From a virus: a stretch of DNA of 24,006 bases. Below, one piece after another: positions 20,320 to 24,006 of the stretch. How positions within the stretch are numbered: the first letter of the stretch is position 1; each line of letters begins with the position of its first letter. A program made the translations under genes and the position numbers. Where the stretch lies: the IMG/VR virus record IMGVR_UViG_3300032607_001308, positions 1 to 24,006 of that record; one strand, given 5' to 3'. Under the pieces are notes generated by a model. The model saw only the letters and a list, made by a program, of their open reading frames with translations. It was not told where the DNA came from and made no database searches.

Positions 20320-21634
20320 CTGTCGGCGCTTGAAGCTGCACAGAGAAGACGCCTGTGTGCTGGAGGACTGTCGAGTCGCCTGTGGTGATGAACTTGGTGA
20401 CTGTCGAAGGTTCGAAACCGGCTTCGACAAGCTGCCGCATAGAAGATGCTTGAGTGGCTCGGATGTCTGCTTCGTCTTTGCGGTCTTCCTGAAGGAACAT
20501 GATTTGGGATTGGTCGAAGGAAAGTTCCGCTGGCGTCCCGACTGGCAAAGCCAAGATCCGTTCCATCGACGCGCACAAGTTTTGGGCGGTAGGTGTGAAC
20601 CAGGCGTCAGACCACATTCGACGGGTTTGGGAGTAGTTGCCGGCGTTGAGAGCCGAACCGGCCAAACCTTCGGAAATGCCGAGAACGGTTGCTGGGACTC
20701 TCGAGCGGAGGGCGATGCGGGTTTCGTCGACACCCTGAGTGTTTTTGAGGTCCAGTTGTTGCAGGTTGGATCCGGCGACAGTGACATCGGCGCCTCCACC
20801 CAGAATGAGGGTTTTGTAGGCGTTGGCTGAGCCTTCGTGGCGTTGGTTGATAACGCCAGCCATGTCGGTCGCCTGCTGCTGGGTGGTGTGTGGGTCGAGG
20901 GTGACGATGAGTTGGGGGGTTGCAGCGTTGGCGAAGAACTTGGATTTGAACTCTGTGGCCTGACGGTCTGTGGTGATTTCGGACAGGACCGAACCAATCC
21001 ATGACTGACCACGCCACCAGTGCATCGGGTCCGGTTCCGGTTTCCAATGAGCGACCTGTGATGGGGCGAGAAAGACAGGGGCTGTTTGTGATGAGATGCC
21101 GCCCGGCTGGTAGGAGTAGCCGGCGAGTTCAGTGTCAAGCTGCGCCGTCGGGTCGACATCGGATTCGTAGGAGCCATAAACAACGGTCACCCAGTCGGGG
21201 CGGAGAAGGCGAAGTTGGCCGCCATTGCGATAGAAGAACGCATTGCCGGCGAGGCTGTTGTGCTGCTCCGCACAGTAAAGGATCTCTGCTCGAGTCAGGT
21301 CACCAGGACGCTCGAGGACACTGAGTTCAGTGTTTCCGAAGAGCCGTCCGTTTTCGCCTTGCAACAGTGACTTCCATTGAAAGCGAAGCTGGGAGATGAG
21401 CAACGCGCGCGCTGTGATGGCAGCTGCTACGACTCCGGACTGGTTGTAGATGCCTTGGACGTATCCGGGGAAGTTTGCTGAGACGGCTGTGCCTGGTGCG
21501 CGCAATGGCGATGAGATGCCTTGGTAGGTGTTTCCGTTGAAGGAGAACATGGCGAGGACATCTTCGAAAGTGAGTCCGTTGGCGTAGGAGCGCTCTGGTT
21601 CACTGGCATTTCGGAGGCGGTCTAGAAGTCTCAT
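20297..21634 (-). CDS. Portal protein
   Basis: This 445-residue protein has the pattern of HK97-type portal proteins: a Ser/Gly-rich N-terminus, V-V-A-A-A-I-T-A-R-A-L-L-I-S (about 68-81), N-S-L-A-G-N-A-F-F-Y-R-N-G-G (about 125-138), L-R-L-L-R-P-D-W-V-T-V-V and a stem segment followed by long helices (L-D-L-K-N-T-Q-G-V-D-E-T-R). It forms the dodecameric ring through which DNA enters and leaves. AAGGA lies about seven bases before the ATG, and the start overlaps the small membrane gene as ATGA. The 3' end overlaps the protease start by 11-23 bases depending on which ATG is used. Confidence 0.93.
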   Translation of the reverse strand: MRLLDRLRNASEPERSYANGLTFEDVLAMFSFNGNTYQGISSPLRAPGTAVSANFPGYVQGIYNQSGVVAAAITARALLISQLRFQWKSLLQGENGRLFGNTELSVLERPGDLTRAEILYCAEQHNSLAGNAFFYRNGGQLRLLRPDWVTVVYGSYESDVDPTAQLDTELAGYSYQPGGISSQTAPVFLAPSQVAHWKPEPDPMHWWRGQSWIGSVLSEITTDRQATEFKSKFFANAATPQLIVTLDPHTTQQQATDMAGVINQRHEGSANAYKTLILGGGADVTVAGSNLQQLDLKNTQGVDETRIALRSRVPATVLGISEGLAGSALNAGNYSQTRRMWSDAWFTPTAQNLCASMERILALPVGTPAELSFDQSQIMFLQEDRKDEADIRATQASSMRQLVEAGFEPSTVTKFITTGDSTVLQHTGVFSVQLQAPTDGDTNVV

Positions 21635-21771
21635 TCAACATCCTTGAGGAGGCCGGCGATTATGAGGGCGACACCTGGGACACATAAAGCAAGCCAGGGG
21701 AGAGGGGAAAGTGCCAGGCCGATTGTCAAAGAGACAATGCCAACGATGACAGACAACAGAGCGGTTTTCAT
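21631..21771 (-). CDS. 46-aa two-helix membrane protein between terminase and portal
   Basis: This short gene codes for 46 residues: a Lys-Thr start, a hydrophobic helix (about residues 4-20, with V-I-V-G-I-V-S-L-T-I), a Pro-rich turn (S-P-L-P-W), a second helix (about 27-41, with V-P-G-V-A-L-I-I-A-G-L-L) and a charged end (K-D-V-E). Both junctions are ATGA overlaps: with the large-terminase stop at its start, and with the portal ATG at its stop. This is strong support for a real gene despite its size and the lack of its own ribosome site. The sequence predicts a small helical-hairpin membrane protein. I recognise no family; it might be a holin-like, lysis-timing or superinfection-related protein, but its packaging-gene setting gives no direct answer. 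Confidence 0.85.
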   Translation of the reverse strand: MKTALLSVIVGIVSLTIGLALSPLPWLALCVPGVALIIAGLLKDVE

Positions 21772-23393
21772 GCGAGAAGAGCGAACGGGGCGACTGGCTG
21801 TTCGGGGGGCATTTTGGCGACCTCGTCGTAGGAGAGGATTGCGGCTACTAAACCGTCAATCTTGGCATCAATCGTGGGCTTGACAATGGCTGGCAGATCA
21901 GACCTGCCTTTCGACTTTGTCAACAATGCATTCAACGCATAATCGCGCAGTTCTGGCGAACCGTCATGGGTGAAAGATTGTTCGTCGATTGCCTCCAAGA
22001 ATCTATCAATAGCCGGACCCATGCGAGTGGGTCTGTTCGTCAACACTTCAACTACGACAGGTTCACCGAATCGTTCGCCAAACTCTTTTTCCCATGAGTC
22101 AATTTCTTCACGCCAGCCAGGAGGGTCGCAGGCGAAACGGCGAACCTCAAACTGTTCGCGTAGTTCCGTCACTTTCTCTCGGATCTCTTCTCGAGGTACC
22201 CGATAGTCACGGCCGGCGAACTCTGGACGCTTCCAAGCGTTAATAAGGAACAAATGTGGCTTCTCAGTCAGCACCCAGCCGACTAGGACAGTGTCGTCGG
22301 CGTGTTCGCCACGGTCAGAGCCGTCGAAACCGATGGCAATGAACTCTCCGCCAAGCGGATTGAGGTTTGGAGCTGCCAGCGCGTCCCATTTCTCCGGATC
22401 TATGGCACGTTGGTCGCCCTTCCAGCGGAGATTGTGGAAGTAGCGGGCGTTTTCGGCTTTGACTGACCCTGGCGCTCGGATTTCGTGTTCGATCATGCCA
22501 GCAAGGTCCATCCAATCCGCTGCTGGGCCGTACGCCTCCTTCAGAGAGGCCAGTTGGGCGACATCGTCATCCCAATTCGACTCCGTCATCACGCCTTCCC
22601 GGTGATGCCAGCAGAAACCAAAGGATCTTTTCTGCTGCTCCATCAGTTTCTCCGCCTCGTCATACAAATCCTCGGCGACGGAATGCTGACCAGGTTGAAA
22701 CATGGTGGTCGTCGCCAACATCCACGGCTGAGCAATCTTCCGCTTCCGAGTGTTTCGACGGACCATGGCGTGCATCTGCCGCAACTCTGGCAAATAGTAA
22801 AGATGGGGTTCATCGACGATAGCGAAGGACTCTTTGCCGCCATCCTTGGAAGCAGCGCCGGCGCTTGAGGGGCGAACCTCACCCAACCGGCCACCCTTGC
22901 CGATCAGAGTTCGAGTAGATCCGATGTCGAGCTGTGAGAACGACCATTCAGATGGGAACAGTTCGCGCGCGTGCTCGAGCATGGCTTGGACATTGCCGTA
23001 TGTGTTGCCAGTTTGGTTTTCTTCTGTGGCAAGCGGCCTGATGAACGGATAGGTGACAGGTTTTCCCACTGGCTCTCCGTTGGCGTCCCAACCGTCAAAG
23101 CGGACGGGTCCGAGGAGTTCAGCACAAACCATGGCTCCGGCGAACTCTGATTTGGCGCGTCCCTTTGGCATGGAAATGCCGAAGTAGGAGACGACTCGTC
23201 GGCCTTCCTGCTCATGGCCTTTCGGGAACAGTCGATAGCAGTCAAGGATGATCTGGCAGAACTCTTCATCCCAGACCAGCGGTTCGCCTTGGATGTCTCC
23301 TGGTCCGTGGCAAAGATACTTTTCTGTCCAGTCGATGATCTGCCAGCCGAGGGTCGGCCATTCGGTGGGGGCTACGAGTCGGGTGATTGGCAT
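21768..23393 (-). CDS. Terminase large subunit
   Basis: This 541-residue motor packages DNA into the prohead and cuts it. The ATPase half has a Walker A-like loop MPKGRAKSE (75-83; note Ala in place of the usual Gly before Lys-Ser), a Walker B FAIVDEPH (190-197) and the ATTT coupling motif (about 228-231). The nuclease half has FDGSD (356-360), RFACDPPGW (419-427) and TIDAKIDG (507-514), with acids that bind the metal ions. The start at 23393 is fixed by AGGA seven bases before it and by lying seven bases after the small-subunit stop; an upstream extension of 59 codons in this frame lies inside the small-subunit gene and is rejected. Confidence 0.95.
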   Translation of the reverse strand: MPITRLVAPTEWPTLGWQIIDWTEKYLCHGPGDIQGEPLVWDEEFCQIILDCYRLFPKGHEQEGRRVVSYFGISMPKGRAKSEFAGAMVCAELLGPVRFDGWDANGEPVGKPVTYPFIRPLATEENQTGNTYGNVQAMLEHARELFPSEWSFSQLDIGSTRTLIGKGGRLGEVRPSSAGAASKDGGKESFAIVDEPHLYYLPELRQMHAMVRRNTRKRKIAQPWMLATTTMFQPGQHSVAEDLYDEAEKLMEQQKRSFGFCWHHREGVMTESNWDDDVAQLASLKEAYGPAADWMDLAGMIEHEIRAPGSVKAENARYFHNLRWKGDQRAIDPEKWDALAAPNLNPLGGEFIAIGFDGSDRGEHADDTVLVGWVLTEKPHLFLINAWKRPEFAGRDYRVPREEIREKVTELREQFEVRRFACDPPGWREEIDSWEKEFGERFGEPVVVEVLTNRPTRMGPAIDRFLEAIDEQSFTHDGSPELRDYALNALLTKSKGRSDLPAIVKPTIDAKIDGLVAAILSYDEVAKMPPEQPVAPFALLA

Positions 23394-23400
23394 GGAAGTC

Positions 23401-23829
23401 CTAGGCCAGATTGGTTCGGCGGGTTTGGCGACGTTCAGCGATTTCGTCCTGAACAGCAGCGGTCGGGGTTTCAGTGGCGGCCTTTGCTGGCAGCTGCGCC
23501 CATCGTAGGTCTTGCCGGCCTTTCGGCGTGATCCCATACCGATCCAACAGAGGCATGATCTTCGTGACATCGATCAGATCGCACATGACCTTGTCATAGA
23601 GGAAGACGAGCAGTTCGAGTCCTGGCACATCTTCCTTCGAATAGAAGCAAGCCCACCAGGAGTTCATCCATGTCTTCCACGCGCGCTGTCCGTGGGCGGA
23701 AAGTCCCTTTGGGCAGGGTGGGACTTTGCCGTGTTGCCAGCCTTCGTTTTCGGCGAGGTTCCAAGTGAACATCGACTTTCGCTGGTCGACCGCTTCGCCT
23801 GGTGGGAGGGGTTTGGAGCCTGGTGGCAT
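23401..23829 (-). CDS. Terminase small subunit
   Basis: This 142-residue protein has the pattern of small terminases common in actinophages: a polar N-terminus, G-L-S-A-H-G-Q-R-A-W-K-T-W (about 42-54), a helix around E-L-L-V-F-L-Y-D-K-V (about 72-81), G-I-T-P-K-G-R-Q-D-L-R-W (about 99-110) and a charged tail. It recognises the packaging start in phage DNA and hands it to the large subunit. The ATG at 23829 has no strong ribosome site; a later ATG at residue 20 is possible. Its upstream region is the DnaA-box-like array, so the protein's own DNA target may lie there. Confidence 0.85.
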   Translation of the reverse strand: MPPGSKPLPPGEAVDQRKSMFTWNLAENEGWQHGKVPPCPKGLSAHGQRAWKTWMNSWWACFYSKEDVPGLELLVFLYDKVMCDLIDVTKIMPLLDRYGITPKGRQDLRWAQLPAKAATETPTAAVQDEIAERRQTRRTNLA

Positions 23830-23851
23830 TGGCGTCTCGATTCGTTAGAAG

Positions 23852-23996
23852 TTATCCACAGAAGAAGTTTTCCACAGGTGTTTTGTTATCCACACCCGGT
23901 CTTTTTAGTTATTCACATTTCCACAGGGTTGGAGCAGACTTTTCCACAGACTCGGGTTGTCCACAGAGTTATCCACATATCCACAGGTTGTCCACA
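23852..23996 (+). repeat. Array of ten DnaA-box-like 9-mers
   Basis: Ten sites read in the same direction on the plus strand: TTATCCACA at 23852, 23886 and 23969; TTGTCCACA at 23957 and 23988; TTTTCCACA at 23868 and 23940; TTATTCACA at 23909; ATTTCCACA at 23917; ATATCCACA at 23977. Spacing is 8-23 bases. Three match the DnaA-box consensus TTATCCACA exactly; TTGTCCACA is the form used in many high-GC actinobacteria. T-rich spacers lie around 23881-23920. The array fills the whole leader upstream of the small-terminase gene and no convincing coding frame crosses it. No promoter was recognised in it. Confidence 0.93.
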
Positions 23997-24006
23997 GGTT
24001 TGGGAC

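Noticed and set aside
20320-21183. Long upstream extension of the protease frame
   Set aside because: It lies fully within the portal gene, has Ser/Pro/Arg-rich low-complexity content typical of an off-frame shadow, and recognisable protease-module sequence begins only after 20319.
23394-23570. Upstream extension of the large terminase frame
   Set aside because: It overlaps the small terminase in another frame, has no terminase-like sequence, and the ATG at 23393 has AGGA before it.
23908-24006. Minus-strand open frame across most of the DnaA-box array
   Set aside because: The frame is made by the repeats themselves (Leu-Trp, Asp-Asn), has no recognisable domain and ends inside the array.

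Overview
This window is the late (structural) half of a tailed double-stranded DNA phage with a long non-contractile tail (siphovirus). Every gene I accept lies on the minus strand, so the operon reads from right to left. Actinobacterial phage is the best guess for the host group. The reasons are the small-terminase type, the RGGT-module prohead protease, the DUF6378-like protein, the r1t-type holin, the collagen-like fibre and the moderately GC-rich coding sequence. The genus cannot be read from the sequence. Whether this is a free phage or a prophage is also undecided, because no integrase, repressor or replication genes are present.

Layout in order of transcription: (1) 23.85-24.0 kb is a non-coding leader with ten DnaA-box-like 9-mers. 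(2) 17.5-23.8 kb is packaging and head: small and large terminase, a 46-aa two-helix membrane protein, portal, a three-module prohead protease and the HK97-fold major capsid protein (MCP). (3) 17.37-17.49 kb is a gap with a 15-bp hairpin and a five-tract G-quadruplex motif. (4) 13.3-17.4 kb is a five-gene sugar cassette: a double-domain glycosyltransferase, a GT-A protein, a NeuD/PglD-type acyltransferase and two more GT2 enzymes. (5) 10.4-13.3 kb is neck and tail tube: connector, terminator-like protein, a CgeB-like glycosyltransferase, major tail protein and an HK97 gp10-like protein. (6) 5.0-10.4 kb is the tail assembly chaperones (a -1 frameshift pair), tape measure and two minor tail proteins, one with a LamG-like insertion. 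(7) 1.7-4.95 kb is lysis and mixed genes: amidase, a membrane/coiled-coil protein, a small DNA-binding candidate, a metallophosphoesterase, a DUF6378-like protein, a 42-aa acidic protein and an r1t-type holin. (8) 1-1.7 kb is a BppU-like protein, a collagen-like fibre and a tail fibre. It ends in the N-terminus of a sulfotransferase-like gene that runs off the left edge.

The genes are tightly packed. Sixteen intact-gene junctions, plus the one into the partial gene at the left edge, are ATGA or TAATG overlaps, which implies translational coupling. The sugar genes take part in this coupling at their downstream end, so they look like an integral part of the late programme and not a recent insertion.

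The most striking inferred system is virion decoration. Six glycan-modifying genes sit among the capsid and tail-tube genes: five glycosyltransferase genes carrying six transferase domains, plus one acyltransferase. A sulfotransferase-like gene follows the fibre genes. The likely targets are the capsid and/or tail tube, but that is inference. The second is the DnaA-box array directly upstream of the small terminase gene, which may be an origin, a terminase recognition region or a binding site for host DnaA.
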